43,255 nucleotides of DNA from Microcoleaceae cyanobacterium MO_207.B10 (GCA_030064835.1 JASJEE010000009.1:1-43255); one strand, 5' to 3'; shown: positions 1 through 8,939, counted from the first letter of the stretch. Program-made: numbers and translations. Notes: generated by a model from the letters alone, not told the origin.

Positions 1-524
1 GTTGTAGCTTGCTTCTGCGTAGCAGTACGACAGTGAAACCCAACAAAAGCTTGCTCATGTTGGGTTTCGTTCCTCAACCCAACCTACGCCTAATGCACTA
101 TTTTAGCTGTGTCAGTCCACTAGGATAAATAGAGCACTTTCCGATGTTATGAGATACAATTACCGGCAAGATACCCACACTGTAATACCATTTTGATAAA
201 TGTTTGCTACAAATAAACTTCTAGGTTTTAGGTTTCAGGATTCTTGGAATTGTGACTAAGGATATTTCTAGTCAGCCATAAACCCCAATTCCAAGCGTGA
301 CGGGCTACAAAGCGCGTGTTTAGCTAGTAATGTTTTTTGTTGGTTTGTGGGGTATAGTTCAGTTTTGAATCCAAGTAACATAAAACAGATAATCTCAGAT
401 TTTTATAGATAAAATCATATTTCAGCCAACAGTTACAAACCCCTCCGCCATCTGAGAGCGGGCAGCATTTTTCTTGCAAACAAACATGACTGTTTTCATA
501 TTATTTTTCCATCAAGATAGAATT
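1..524. other. Intergenic region with dispersed repeats
   Basis: No gene is seen here. Positions 35-90 hold an inverted-repeat copy of the 'aacccaac...gttgggtt' family that recurs around 16.4-17.6 kb. Positions 182-240 hold a diverged copy of the dispersed repeat that begins ATACCATTTT and contains TTGCTACA; better copies are at 6301, 37703 and 43091. Positions 103-125 (tagctgtgtcagtccacta) match the ends of other short inverted-repeat elements in the window, for example near 30708 and 27631. Confidence 0.6.
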
Positions 525-968
525 TTACTGACAACAGCTAGAATTGGCTGAATTTGAATCTATGCTAACAACTAGATTTTTTTCTGGTGCAGTATCAGCA
601 ACTTTGACCACAAAAATTTCCCAACGGTTACCATCGGGATCTGTCACCCAAACTTTATCCTGAATTGCATAACAACAGTCTGTTTCATGTTCCTCAAATA
701 ATGATAATTTAGCAGTTTTAAATCGCTCAATAGCTGCTGTCACTGCTTCGGAAGTTTCTACTTGTATTCCCAAGTGAGACAAATTTCCACCAGGTTGCAC
801 ATTTTCCGCTAAGTTGAGAGTAAGATTCAGAGGTGGGTTAGCAATATCAAATTTTGCGTAATCAGATTTATACTTAACTGGTGCAACTCCAAACAAAGCT
901 TGGTAAAATTCTACAGACTTTTCTAGGTTGGTCGCTATTAAAGCAATATGAGTTTTGAGAATAGACAT
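525..968 (-). CDS. arsI: ArsI/CadI-family C-As lyase (VOC dioxygenase fold)
   Basis: 147-residue vicinal-oxygen-chelate protein. ArsI is an Fe(II)-dependent dioxygenase that cleaves the carbon-arsenic bond of trivalent organoarsenicals such as MAs(III), releasing arsenite. Seen in the sequence: the predicted metal ligands H7 (THIAL), H65 (LSHLGIQV) and E117 (GNRWEIFVV), and the vicinal cysteine pair C98-C99 (ETDCCYAI) that binds trivalent arsenic in this family. A second Cys pair (C145-C146) sits at the extreme C-terminus. Length is normal for the family. It is the last gene of the minus-strand arsenic operon, so arsenite it releases could be exported by Acr3. A cadmium-related CadI annotation is the same family; the operon favours ArsI. 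Confidence 0.9.
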   Translation of the reverse strand: MSILKTHIALIATNLEKSVEFYQALFGVAPVKYKSDYAKFDIANPPLNLTLNLAENVQPGGNLSHLGIQVETSEAVTAAIERFKTAKLSLFEEHETDCCYAIQDKVWVTDPDGNRWEIFVVKVADTAPEKNLVVSIDSNSANSSCCQ

Positions 969-992
969 TTTTTATTCCTTAAATTTAATAAT

Positions 993-1385
993 TTAAACAA
1001 CTGAATTTTTTGCCAAAGCTTGTAAAAAGCTAGTTTGAGCTTCTCGTAAATCAATTTCTGGATTTGCTGTTAAAATAATCTCCATTGCCTGATCATAAGA
1101 TGATCCAGAATTAATCAAATACCCGGCAAGACCTGTAATTGTTGAATTTGTTCTCGACTTGGTGCAGTGCCACCTTTGATCGGTAGCCACAGATGAGGTA
1201 AGTTAGCTTGCTCATAAATTTCTTTCTAAATTAGAGGGGTCATCCATCACAGAGACTATTGCAGCAATACCTAATTTCTGTAATTCTGGCAATTCTTCTG
1301 CTGTTGGTTTCCCCACTCCTGCTAGTTTACCTGGAATCACCCACCCCAAATTTTCTGCTATCGGTTGAGTTGTTTGTTCTTCCAT
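993..1385 (-). pseudogene. Broken dual-specificity phosphatase gene of the ars operon
   Basis: Three frames of one protein can be read in order. Frame A starts at ATG 1385 (MEEQTTQPIAENLGWVIPG..., through IVSVMDDPSNLE) and stops at 1212-1214. Frame B covers about 1219-1132 (IYEQANLPHLWLPIKGG, then TAPSREQIQQLQ). Frame C (LAGYLINSGSSYDQAMEIIL...) runs to the stop at 993. The A/B junction is a small indel near 1220. At the B/C junction (about 1131-1134) the stretch that should carry the HCxxGxxRT phosphatase loop is missing, so the catalytic centre is deleted. Small phosphatases of this type accompany ars genes in other cyanobacteria (recollection). The surviving 65-residue reading frame is not a gene in its own right. 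Confidence 0.8.
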
Positions 1386-1447
1386 TGTTACTTTTCCTTT
1401 TCTTGATATTTACTTAGGAAAGATGAACAAGCAAGATGCTTTTGCTA

Positions 1448-2596
1448 CTATAATTTACAACAACGCGGATCTAACAAAGTCGCCTTTTCTGGTTCGCGAG
1501 GAAACCAAAAAGCCGTGCGCTTGCAAAATTCTACTAACATTAACATTACTGGTACCTCTATTAATACTCCCACTACTGTTGCTAAAGCAGCTCCAGAATT
1601 TAAACCAAATAAAGTAACCGCAGTGGCGATCGCTACTTCAAAATGATTACTCGCTCCAATTAAAGCAGCAGGAGCAGCATCTTCATAATGTAGTTTCATT
1701 TTCAGTGCTGCTACATAAGCAATTAAGAAAATAAAATTAGTCTGGATAAATAGAGGTACAGCAATTAATAAAATATGGAAAGGATTTTCAACAATTAATT
1801 CCCCCTTAAATGCAAATAATAAAACTAAAGTAATCAATAAAGCGGCAGTAGAAACCGGACTTAAATATTTAATAAACTTACGTTCAAACCAAGCTTTTCC
1901 TTTATATTTAAAAATCCAGTAACGGCTATATATTCCTGCGGCTAGAGGCAAACCCACATAAATTAACACTGATAAAACAATAGTTTCCCAGGGAACAGTT
2001 AAATTATTTGCTGATAATAACCACCGCCCCAGAGGAGCATATAAAAACAACATTGTCAAGGAATTAATCGCCACCATTATTAATGTATGCCCCTGGTTAC
2101 TGTAGGAAAGATAACCCCACATTAATACCATTGCGGTGCAGGGTGCGATACCGAGTAATATTGCACCCGCTATATAAGACTCTGCCAGCGTTACTTCTGC
2201 ACCGCGTAATATTTCTGTACCTGTTAGCAGTGAGCGGAATAACCAACCAAGAAAAAACTGGGCAAATGCTACCATCGTAAAAGGTTTGATTACCCAATTT
2301 ACAACTAAAGTTAAGATTACAGGTTTAGGAGCGCGGGCAGCATTTTTAGTTTGGGTGAAGTCTATTTTTACCATAATCGGATACATCATAAAAAATAGAC
2401 AGATAGCTATGGGGATGGATACTTGATAGATACTCATAGCATCCAGGGTGTTGGCGACACCAGGAAATATTTTACCCAATGCGATACCCCCCAGGATGCA
2501 CAAAATTACCCAGATGGTGAGATATTTTTCAAAGAAGCTGAGTTTACCGCCTGCTTGCACTGCAGATGTGTTGATTTGTGATGAATTCGTATTCAT
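1448..2596 (-). CDS. acr3: ACR3-family arsenite efflux permease
   Basis: 382-residue polytopic membrane protein with about ten hydrophobic segments, the usual Acr3 architecture. It exports arsenite across the plasma membrane by proton antiport. Visible family motifs are the cysteine in the fourth helix region ([16 protein letters not shown]), which is essential in studied Acr3 proteins, and the glutamate in the ninth ([15 protein letters not shown]). The start MNTNSSQ at 2596 leaves a cytosolic N-terminus of about 24 residues. The C-terminus ends DPRCCKL, a Cys pair that could touch As(III) (inference). The 214-nt gap to arsJ holds fragments of dispersed repeats (near 2630 and 2745-2806), so co-transcription with arsJ is likely but not certain. 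Confidence 0.93.
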   Translation of the reverse strand: MNTNSSQINTSAVQAGGKLSFFEKYLTIWVILCILGGIALGKIFPGVANTLDAMSIYQVSIPIAICLFFMMYPIMVKIDFTQTKNAARAPKPVILTLVVNWVIKPFTMVAFAQFFLGWLFRSLLTGTEILRGAEVTLAESYIAGAILLGIAPCTAMVLMWGYLSYSNQGHTLIMVAINSLTMLFLYAPLGRWLLSANNLTVPWETIVLSVLIYVGLPLAAGIYSRYWIFKYKGKAWFERKFIKYLSPVSTAALLITLVLLFAFKGELIVENPFHILLIAVPLFIQTNFIFLIAYVAALKMKLHYEDAAPAALIGASNHFEVAIATAVTLFGLNSGAALATVVGVLIEVPVMLMLVEFCKRTAFWFPREPEKATLLDPRCCKL

Positions 2597-2810
2597 AATC
2601 TGTTTAATTAATATTCTGTTATACTATAGCTTTAAGCATTCAGCTATCAGCCATCTGCTAAACTCAAAACTATTGGCTCAATTTCCTAATACTTTTTTGT
2701 AGTGCTATAGTTATGAAAAGCTACTTTTGGCAAATATTCTATCTAATACCTACCACCTACCACCTCGAAATCAACTACGCTCCGCAATAACTTTATGAAA
2801 ATGGTATAAG

Positions 2811-4067
2811 TTATTCTCCAGATCCAGCTTTCCAAGCGATCGCTTTACTAGGTTGAGGATTAGGTAATTTTAGAGAAACTAAAGCTGCTCCCAAAACGAA
2901 TAACGTTGATACCCAGAGACAGCCAACTAAACCAAATATCTGATACACTAACCCAGATAAAACTGTACCAGCAAGACGACCTCCGGAATTAGCCATATAA
3001 TAGAAACCAACATTTAAAGCTACTTTGTCATCATCGGTAAATGCCAAAACCAGGTAGGAGTGAACAGCAGAGTTGAAAGCAAATACTATGCCAAACAGCA
3101 TCAGTCCACCTACAATTACAAAATTAGGAGGTAAACCTAATTGTAATGCTAGAGCGATCATGCAGGGAACACAAGTTAACGTAAACGTCCAGAATTGGAT
3201 AGTATTTGACTGCGGTGGCTTACCAGAACCAAATTTTTGTATCAGTGTCGGTGCTAAAGATTGAATAATACCATAACCAATTACCCAACAAGCCATAAAT
3301 CCACCAACTTGAGAAAACGACCAGCCCAAAGTACCTCGCAAAAAAACTGGTAATGCCACTACAAACCAGACATCTCGCGAACCAAATAAAAAGAAACGGG
3401 CACCAGAAAGAATATTAATTTCCTGACTTTTAGAAAAAAGTTGGCTAAATTTCACCTTCTTTTTAATTTTGCCCATCCCTTTTGGCAACATTAGCCCAGT
3501 GAACATAATCAAAAACAGTCCGCCCGCCATTATCCACAGAGCATTAACAAATCCAAATAATGACAGCAGCGCACTACCCACAAAAAAACCAACCCCTTTA
3601 AGAGCATTTTTGGAACCAGTTAAAACTGCCACCCACTTAAATAGAGATGATTGAGCATCTTGAGGAACTACCAACCGAATAGCACTTTTAGAACTCATTT
3701 TAGTTAAGTCTTTAGCAATTCCAGAAAATGCTTGTGCTACCATCACATAAAACACAGCCAACCACTGTACCCAACTTTGGTCTACCCATGAAAGCATGAT
3801 CAGGGAGAAAACCTGTAACCCAAGACCACTGTACAGAGTCACTTTTAATCCAAATTGAGAACCGATCCAACCGCCTAAAAAATTGGTGAAGATGCCAAAA
3901 ACTTCATAAAATAAGAATAAAGAGGCAATTTCTAGGGGAGAATAACCAATATTGTAGAAGTAGAGCAGCACCAACATTCGTAATGCACCATCAGTAATGG
4001 TGAAACCCCAGTAGGCAAGAGTGACTAGGGCATAATTTCTGAAACTAGCACTTTTGGTAGAAGCCAT
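2811..4067 (-). CDS. arsJ: ArsJ, organoarsenical efflux MFS transporter
   Basis: Major-facilitator protein of about 418 residues with twelve hydrophobic segments. ArsJ exports 1-arseno-3-phosphoglycerate, the unstable product made when the partner GAPDH uses arsenate in place of phosphate. The call rests on the sequence (RNYALVTLAYWGFTITDGAL near the N-terminus, then LYFYNIGYSPLEIA) and on adjacency to a GAPDH gene, which is diagnostic for ArsJ. The ATG at 4067 (MASTKSASF) is preferred over a TTG at 4085 that adds six residues; this leaves a 29-nt gap after gapdh. The stop codon directly abuts a copy of the repeat ending ATGAAAATGGTAT (2790-2805). Confidence 0.92.
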   Translation of the reverse strand: MASTKSASFRNYALVTLAYWGFTITDGALRMLVLLYFYNIGYSPLEIASLFLFYEVFGIFTNFLGGWIGSQFGLKVTLYSGLGLQVFSLIMLSWVDQSWVQWLAVFYVMVAQAFSGIAKDLTKMSSKSAIRLVVPQDAQSSLFKWVAVLTGSKNALKGVGFFVGSALLSLFGFVNALWIMAGGLFLIMFTGLMLPKGMGKIKKKVKFSQLFSKSQEINILSGARFFLFGSRDVWFVVALPVFLRGTLGWSFSQVGGFMACWVIGYGIIQSLAPTLIQKFGSGKPPQSNTIQFWTFTLTCVPCMIALALQLGLPPNFVIVGGLMLFGIVFAFNSAVHSYLVLAFTDDDKVALNVGFYYMANSGGRLAGTVLSGLVYQIFGLVGCLWVSTLFVLGAALVSLKLPNPQPSKAIAWKAGSGE

Positions 4068-4096
4068 GATTTTAATTCTTCCCAACTATAATACAA

Positions 4097-5113
4097 TTAC
4101 AATTTAAGACTCAGAGCAACTTTACGAGCTAGTTCTGCCATACGGTTGGCATAGCCCCATTCATTGTCATACCAAGCCAAAATTTTCACTTGGGTTTGGT
4201 CTACTACCATTGTTGAAAGAGCATCAATGATAGAAGAGCGAGGGTCATCTTTATAATCAATGGAAACTAAAGGACGTTCTTCATAACCAAAAATGCCTTT
4301 GAGTGGTGGTTGTTGAGATGCAGCTTTCAGTAAATCATTAATTTCTGCAACTGTAGTAGGGCGCACTACTTCAAATACACAGTCTGTTAAAGAAGCATTC
4401 AACAGAGGAACTCGTACTGCCAAACCATTCAACTTACCATTAAGTTCTGGATAAATTAATCCGATAGCTGTTGCCGAGCCAGTTGTTGTTGGAATTAGTG
4501 AAAGACTTGTCGCTCTGGCGCGACGCAAATCTTTATGAGGTGTGTCAACAATAGTCTGAGTATTGGTATTGTCATGGATAGTTGTAATCACTCCATGTTT
4601 AATTCCTAATCCTTCGTGAATCACTTTCACAACTGGAGCTAAACAGTTTGTGGTACAAGAAGCTGCTGTGAGTAAGTGGTGTTTTTCCGGTTCATAGAGA
4701 TGATCGTTGACACCCATAACTACATTTAATGCTTCTTCCTTCACCGGAGCAGCAACAATTACTTTTTTAATTCCACGTTTGAAGTAAGGTTCGAGGGTAG
4801 TTTTTGTTCTAAATTTACCAGAACATTCGAGGACAATATCAACATTAAAGTCTTCCCAAGGTACTTCACCAGGTTGGGAATATTCAGTAAAACTCAGGGG
4901 TTTACCATCAATTATTACTCGGTCACTGACTGCTTCTACTTCCTGTGACCACCTTCCATGTACAGAATCAAACTTGAGCAGATGTGCTGCTGCTTCTGTG
5001 CCACCTTTGATTTCATTGATGTGGACAAACTCTAGTTCCGACCAACTCCAAGCAGCACGGAGAGCTAACCTTCCCATGCGACCAAATCCATTAATTCCTA
5101 CACGCACTGCCAT
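4097..5113 (-). CDS. ArsJ-associated glyceraldehyde-3-phosphate dehydrogenase
   Basis: 338 residues, full length for GAPDH. The N-terminal Rossmann motif is [14 protein letters not shown]. The catalytic cysteine lies in [14 protein letters not shown], and the C-terminal NEWGYANRM motif is present. In this context the enzyme is thought to use arsenate with G3P and NAD+ to give 1-arseno-3-phosphoglycerate for ArsJ, which makes an arsenate pump without reduction. It is sandwiched in the operon 37 nt after pstS and 29 nt before arsJ. It is probably a paralogue of the Calvin/glycolytic enzymes, which would be encoded elsewhere. Confidence 0.92.
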   Translation of the reverse strand: MAVRVGINGFGRMGRLALRAAWSWSELEFVHINEIKGGTEAAAHLLKFDSVHGRWSQEVEAVSDRVIIDGKPLSFTEYSQPGEVPWEDFNVDIVLECSGKFRTKTTLEPYFKRGIKKVIVAAPVKEEALNVVMGVNDHLYEPEKHHLLTAASCTTNCLAPVVKVIHEGLGIKHGVITTIHDNTNTQTIVDTPHKDLRRARATSLSLIPTTTGSATAIGLIYPELNGKLNGLAVRVPLLNASLTDCVFEVVRPTTVAEINDLLKAASQQPPLKGIFGYEERPLVSIDYKDDPRSSIIDALSTMVVDQTQVKILAWYDNEWGYANRMAELARKVALSLKL

Positions 5114-5150
5114 AATTTTTGCTCCCTATTTAGTTGATTAACTATATTGA

Positions 5151-6188
5151 TTAATATTTGGTTCGTTTAGTGAGAACCTCATAAATAGTCAGGTTAAACT
5201 CTGATTTCCCATCGAATACGGTTCCGACTTTGCTTTTGTGATAGTTGCGGTAGAGTCTCATATAATCATCTTCCCCAAATGGAATATAACCCACCGAACT
5301 CACAACTTCTTTAGCGTTAGTCATGTAGTAGTCGATGAATTCATTCATTAATGGGTTATTCTGTGCCGACACTGCGTTGACATAAATGAACAGAGGTCTA
5401 GCCAAAGGTTGATATTTTGCTTGCTCTACAGCAGTTTCTGTGGGCATCACTGCACCGTTACCGCTATCAACGCTCAGAGCTTTTAATTTATCTTGATGCT
5501 CTATATAATAGGCGTAACCAAAATAGCCTAGAGCGTTGGGGTTGTTGCTAACTCCTTCTACTAAGACTTCATCATCTTCGCTCGCTGTATAGTCACTACG
5601 AGTCTCTCTACCTTCTCCAACAATAGCCTCGGCAAAATAGTCATAAGTTCCGGAGTCAGTACCGGGAGCAAATAGTACCAACGGTTTGTCTGGCCATGAG
5701 GAGCGCACTTGGTTCCATTTGGTTATTTGTCGTTGCCCTTCAGGTGCCCACATTTTTGCTAACTCGGCAACGGTAATCTCGTTAGCCCAGGTATTTTTAG
5801 GGTTAACGACAACTGTGAGAGCGTCGAAGGCGATGGGTAGTTCGATGTAGGATATGTTATTTTCTTTGCAGGCTTCCATCTCGTTTTTGAGTATGGGGCG
5901 AGAAGCGTTATTGATGTCAGTTTCGCCTGCACAGAACCTTTCAAAGCCCCCACCTGTACCGGAAAAGGTTGCACTGACTTCAACGTCGGGTTTATCAGTG
6001 GCGTTGAATTTTTCGACAAGTCTCTGGGTGATGGGGTAGACGGTACTGGAGCCATCTATTTTTATAGGTTGTGATTCTTTGACCTGACTGGAACCACAAG
6101 CAGACACTGCTATTGCTACCCCAATGGTTAAGGTCTTTGCTTTCAGACCTTTTAACAGGAATTTTAAGGTTTTGTTCATCCTATTCAT
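5151..6188 (-). CDS. pstS: PstS-type phosphate-binding lipoprotein in the ars operon
   Basis: 345-residue periplasmic solute-binding protein. The N-terminus has a basic, hydrophobic signal and the lipobox V28-S-A-C31. Phosphate-site motifs are visible: DGSSTVYPIT, FSGTGGGFERFCAGETDINNASRP and APGTDSGTYDYF. It should bind phosphate, and perhaps arsenate, outside the membrane. No pstC, pstA or pstB follows; the gene instead leads the arsenic operon. Orphan PstS copies in ars operons have been proposed to keep phosphate uptake selective under arsenate stress (inference here). ATG 6188 is chosen; an alternative ATG lies at 6179. Confidence 0.9.
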   Translation of the reverse strand: MNRMNKTLKFLLKGLKAKTLTIGVAIAVSACGSSQVKESQPIKIDGSSTVYPITQRLVEKFNATDKPDVEVSATFSGTGGGFERFCAGETDINNASRPILKNEMEACKENNISYIELPIAFDALTVVVNPKNTWANEITVAELAKMWAPEGQRQITKWNQVRSSWPDKPLVLFAPGTDSGTYDYFAEAIVGEGRETRSDYTASEDDEVLVEGVSNNPNALGYFGYAYYIEHQDKLKALSVDSGNGAVMPTETAVEQAKYQPLARPLFIYVNAVSAQNNPLMNEFIDYYMTNAKEVVSSVGYIPFGEDDYMRLYRNYHKSKVGTVFDGKSEFNLTIYEVLTKRTKY

Positions 6189-6198
6189 TCCAAAAAAA

Positions 6199-6247
6199 TT
6201 TGATATGTGGGATAACGTTAATATAACAAAAAAAATTGATATGTCAA
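6199..6247 (-). promoter_or_regulatory. Possible ArsR/SmtB-type operator upstream of pstS
   Basis: Upstream of the first gene of the ars operon, the motif TTGATATGT occurs twice in direct orientation (6200-6208 and 6236-6244), 36 bp apart. The second sits inside the imperfect palindrome TTGATATGTCAA (6236-6247, arms TTGA/TCAA). ArsR/SmtB repressors commonly bind AT-rich dyads of this kind. No arsR gene is present in the window, so the regulator would act from elsewhere. Confidence 0.4.
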
Positions 6248-6300
6248 TAGTTAAACTTTTGACTTTTGGATTTGGTCAAAAGTTAAAAATCAATCTATAC

Positions 6301-6360
6301 ATTTTTATAAAATATTGCTACATTGGTAGGTGTTAGGTTGTAGGTGTTAGGTGTTAGGTA
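6301..6360 (+). repeat. Dispersed repeat copy with GTAGGTGTTAG minisatellite
   Basis: This copy starts TTTTTATAAAATATTGCTACATTGG and runs into three or four degenerate GTAGGTGTTAG units. The same core is found at 37703, at 43091 and, inverted, at 17930-18000. It lies between the tauE-like gene and pstS. Confidence 0.7.
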
Positions 6361-6460
6361 GGAAATAAATCTTAATCAGATATTTATAGCTGAATTATGT
6401 TTTTTAATCCCAAATTAAAAGTATGGTGCGGGGCTTCTGCCAACACTCTATAAATACTGA

Positions 6461-7228
6461 TTATAAATTGCCTATTCCTAATATCAAATCACCTATACCG
6501 AAAACTTGTCTTTGTTGCCAAACCATTAATACACCAGTAATTGCCATAAAGGTTAGTACAACTTGCCGAAATTGTTTATCGCTCATTTTACTCAGAACAT
6601 ATTGCCCCAATAAATTACCAGGGAATGCTGCAATTCCAATGATTAAACCGTATCCAAAATATTCTGGAGTCATTGCTCCAAAAGAGATATAAGTAATAAT
6701 TTTTACTAAATGAACCACAGTCAGATTCACGGCTTTTGTCCCCACCATTTCCTCTTTTTCTAAACCATAACTGAGGAAAAATGAATTTAATACTGGCCCT
6801 GTACTACCAATCATTCCTGAAACAAAAGATTTCAGAAAACCTAATGGTAAAAAATACCAAGTTTTCATATTAAAAATACTTTCTTTTTTGCTAGAAGCAT
6901 AGTTAATAACTGATAGAATTAAAAATAATCCGATGAAGATTTGCATCCATTCTAGGTGAATGTGAGTAAAGGTATAAGCACCAAGAATAGCACCAGCGAT
7001 CGCTCCGGGTAAAAACCAAGCTGTAACTTGCCAGTCATTGTCACGCCAATATAGCCAAGCTCTTTGAGCGTTTCCTCCTAACATTCCGAGAGTAATAATA
7101 GGTGGCACTGCTGTGGAGCTGAGTAAAAAATTAACTAATGGAATCAAAATTAGTGGGCTGCCACCACCTGCTAGAGTGCTGAAAAACCAAGCGACAGAGC
7201 TAGCAAAACTAAGTACAATAAAAGTCAT
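6461..7228 (-). CDS. TauE/SafE-family membrane permease
   Basis: 255-residue protein with about eight hydrophobic segments and the two-repeat layout of the sulfite-exporter TauE/SafE family. It has glycine-rich segments typical of the family (FFSTLAGGGSPLILIP near the N-terminus; FVSGMIGSTGPVLNSFFLSYG in the second half). The family exports sulfite or small organic anions, but the substrate cannot be told from sequence. The last residues (GIGDLILGIGNL) are encoded by a repetitive stretch (6463-6500), so the original C-terminus may have been replaced. It lies 272 nt upstream of pstS on the same strand and is not obviously part of the ars unit. Confidence 0.85.
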   Translation of the reverse strand: MTFIVLSFASSVAWFFSTLAGGGSPLILIPLVNFLLSSTAVPPIITLGMLGGNAQRAWLYWRDNDWQVTAWFLPGAIAGAILGAYTFTHIHLEWMQIFIGLFLILSVINYASSKKESIFNMKTWYFLPLGFLKSFVSGMIGSTGPVLNSFFLSYGLEKEEMVGTKAVNLTVVHLVKIITYISFGAMTPEYFGYGLIIGIAAFPGNLLGQYVLSKMSDKQFRQVVLTFMAITGVLMVWQQRQVFGIGDLILGIGNL

Positions 7229-7344
7229 TGTAAGTTCGGGCCTTAATTTTTTTTATCATTTTTGTAATAATTCTTAATTTTACCTTATTATTGTTCATGT
7301 ATTATTCAATAGAAATGGGGCAAGTTTAGCAAAACCTTCCCCCA

Positions 7345-7569
7345 TAGCGTTTCTCAAGTTCTTGAGGTACAGCTATCTTTTTGGGAATTGCATAATTGCG
7401 GGATGATTTTTTCACAGAGCAGAAACCATAATCCCCGTGTCAGCCGAAATCATCCCAGTATTCAGCAACGCCTGATTCCCTGTTCCCCGTTCCCCGTTCC
7501 CCGTTCTCCGTTCCCTGTTCCCTCAAACAAATGAATGAGGGTATCTCACCAATATGGGAATTACTATAC
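7345..7569. repeat. Inverted-repeat element carrying a nested miniature element
   Basis: Outer arms: ATAGCGTTTCTCAAG...TTGAGGTAC (7345-7371) and a left-facing end near 7550-7569 (ATATGGGAATTACTATA). The interior, with GTTCCCCGTTCCCC tandem units and CCTCAAACAAATGAATGAGG, matches the copy at 39000-39108. The two copies differ chiefly by the insert at about 7383-7474. It fills the 377-nt gap between the tauE-like and pentapeptide genes. Confidence 0.65.
7384..7472. mobile_element. 89-bp MITE with IS1-like termini (nested)
   Basis: The left end (GGAATTGCATAATTGCGGGA, then TGATTTT) and the inverted right end (GGCGTTGCTGAATACTGGGA, then TGATTT) pair with each other over about 28 positions. Both resemble the left end of the IS1-family element at 38215 (GGCGTTGCAGATTTGCGGGA, then TGAAT). 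No clear target duplication is visible. The matching locus at 39000-39108 lacks this insert. Part of the left arm could instead belong to the host repeat. Confidence 0.55.
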
Positions 7570-7605
7570 AAACTGATAAATATCTGATAAATAAGCCAGA
7601 GAATA

Positions 7606-8601
7606 TCAATTGTGAATATCTCCATTAGGCATCACAGCACCTTTCATTTGAGCCCCACTTAAATTAGTTGTGCTTAATTCAACCCTTGTTAAAATAGAGT
7701 CATTCAAATTAGAGTTACGCAAATTTGCTTTTGCCAAATAAGCATCAGTTAGATCAGCCTTGGTAAGATTTGCCTGACTTAAGTTGGCTCGACTTAGATC
7801 CGCTCTCACTAACTTGACTTGACTGAGGTTAGCTCTGACTAACTGAGTTTTACCAAGTTTCACATCTGCCATAATAGCACCAGTTAAGTTTGCACCACTC
7901 ATGCGTGCATCCATTAATCCTGCTCTTTCAATCTTGGCATTGATCAGACTAGCTCCATACAAATTAACTCCAGCTAAGTTAGCCTCTGTTAACAATGCAC
8001 CATCCAAAATTGCCTCAGTTAGATTTGCCTTTGTTAACTTCGCACCCCTAAGTACAACTTCGCTCAGGTTTGCTCCTCTTAAATCAGCTTTAGTTAGATC
8101 TGCACCAGTGAGATCGACACCCCGTAAGTCAGCCCCACGCAGGTTTACACTCCTAAGATTGGCAATATCATAAACCCGCTTCTCCTGGCGAAAGTTGGCT
8201 CCCCGCAGGTAGGCACCGCGCAAGTCAGCACCCTGCAGGTTAATTCCTCGCATATCTGCTCCACTGAGATTAGCATCTAGCAGAGTTGCTAATTCTAGGT
8301 TAGCTTTCCGAAAGTCAGCACCCTGTAAGTTAGCGCCGTGGAGATCGACATCAGCCATGTTAACTTCTTGTAGGTTTGCTTGGCTGAGGTAAGCACCACT
8401 GAGTTTGGCAGTAATTAGATTTGCTCCTTGTAGGTTAACTCTGGTGAGAAATGCTAATATTAGGTCTGCTCCCTGAAGGTCTGCTTTAGCAAAGTTGGCT
8501 CCAATTAAATCTGCCCCATTTAATTGTACATTTCTTAAATTGATGCCCTGAAAATCAGTTTCTCCTGCTGTATATCTCCTGAGAATTTCACCACCACTCA
8601 T
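7606..8601 (-). CDS. Pentapeptide-repeat protein
   Basis: 331 residues, almost entirely A(D/N)LXX repeats, for example GADLIGANFAKADLQGADLI. The family folds as a right-handed quadrilateral beta-helix. One irregular insert (around FRQEKRVYDIANLRS, residues 142-156) interrupts the register and probably forms a loop. There is no signal peptide or transmembrane segment, and the N-terminus (MSGGEILRRYTAGETDF) is short. Such proteins are abundant in cyanobacteria and their individual roles are mostly unknown. Confidence 0.9.
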   Translation of the reverse strand: MSGGEILRRYTAGETDFQGINLRNVQLNGADLIGANFAKADLQGADLILAFLTRVNLQGANLITAKLSGAYLSQANLQEVNMADVDLHGANLQGADFRKANLELATLLDANLSGADMRGINLQGADLRGAYLRGANFRQEKRVYDIANLRSVNLRGADLRGVDLTGADLTKADLRGANLSEVVLRGAKLTKANLTEAILDGALLTEANLAGVNLYGASLINAKIERAGLMDARMSGANLTGAIMADVKLGKTQLVRANLSQVKLVRADLSRANLSQANLTKADLTDAYLAKANLRNSNLNDSILTRVELSTTNLSGAQMKGAVMPNGDIHN

Positions 8602-8636
8602 TATGATTTTCCTTTAGTTCAAAAAAGTGTTAATTA

Positions 8637-8792
8637 TATATAGCATTTCCCAGTCTAGTGAGGTACGCTCATTCCTTGGTTTTAGGGAGTAGGGAGTAGG
8701 GAGTAGGGAGTAGGGAGTACAGAAGAAGGAACAATAGGGATGATAAAATCAGAAAAACAACTGTACCTCGTCAGCTTGAGAAATGCTATATA
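8637..8792. mobile_element. 156-bp inverted-repeat miniature element
   Basis: Exact 13-bp terminal arms TATATAGCATTTC (8637-8649) and GAAATGCTATATA (8780-8792), extended by imperfect pairing into GAGGTAC/GTACCTC. The centre carries the heptanucleotide minisatellite GGGAGTA. Related ends appear at 7345, 29330 and about 39000. Confidence 0.8.
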
Positions 8793-8825
8793 GCTATCCT
8801 AAATTATTTTTTACTTAATATACTT

Positions 8826-8939
8826 ATATCATGTCCGGTTGAATAGTTATAAATAACGATCAAGGAGTCAGTAGTTAGGAGAGAAAAAGGTCAACACAAG
8901 CAGAAAGTTTTTTTATACCTACTTATCCGGACATGATAT
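8826..8939. mobile_element. 114-bp inverted-repeat miniature element abutting a stop codon
   Basis: Exact 13-bp inverted arms ATATCATGTCCGG (8826-8838) and CCGGACATGATAT (8927-8939). Pairing continues imperfectly inward (TTGAATAGTTAT against ATACCTACTTAT). Its right end touches the stop codon of the neighbouring minus-strand gene, so it could also act as that gene's terminator. Confidence 0.8.

Noticed and set aside
1423-1617. 64-codon plus-strand frame
   Set aside because: It lies antisense to the well-supported acr3 gene and has the biased composition of a reverse frame.
7901-8173. 90-codon plus-strand frame rich in Ala, Ser and Pro
   Set aside because: Mirror image of the pentapeptide repeats on the other strand.
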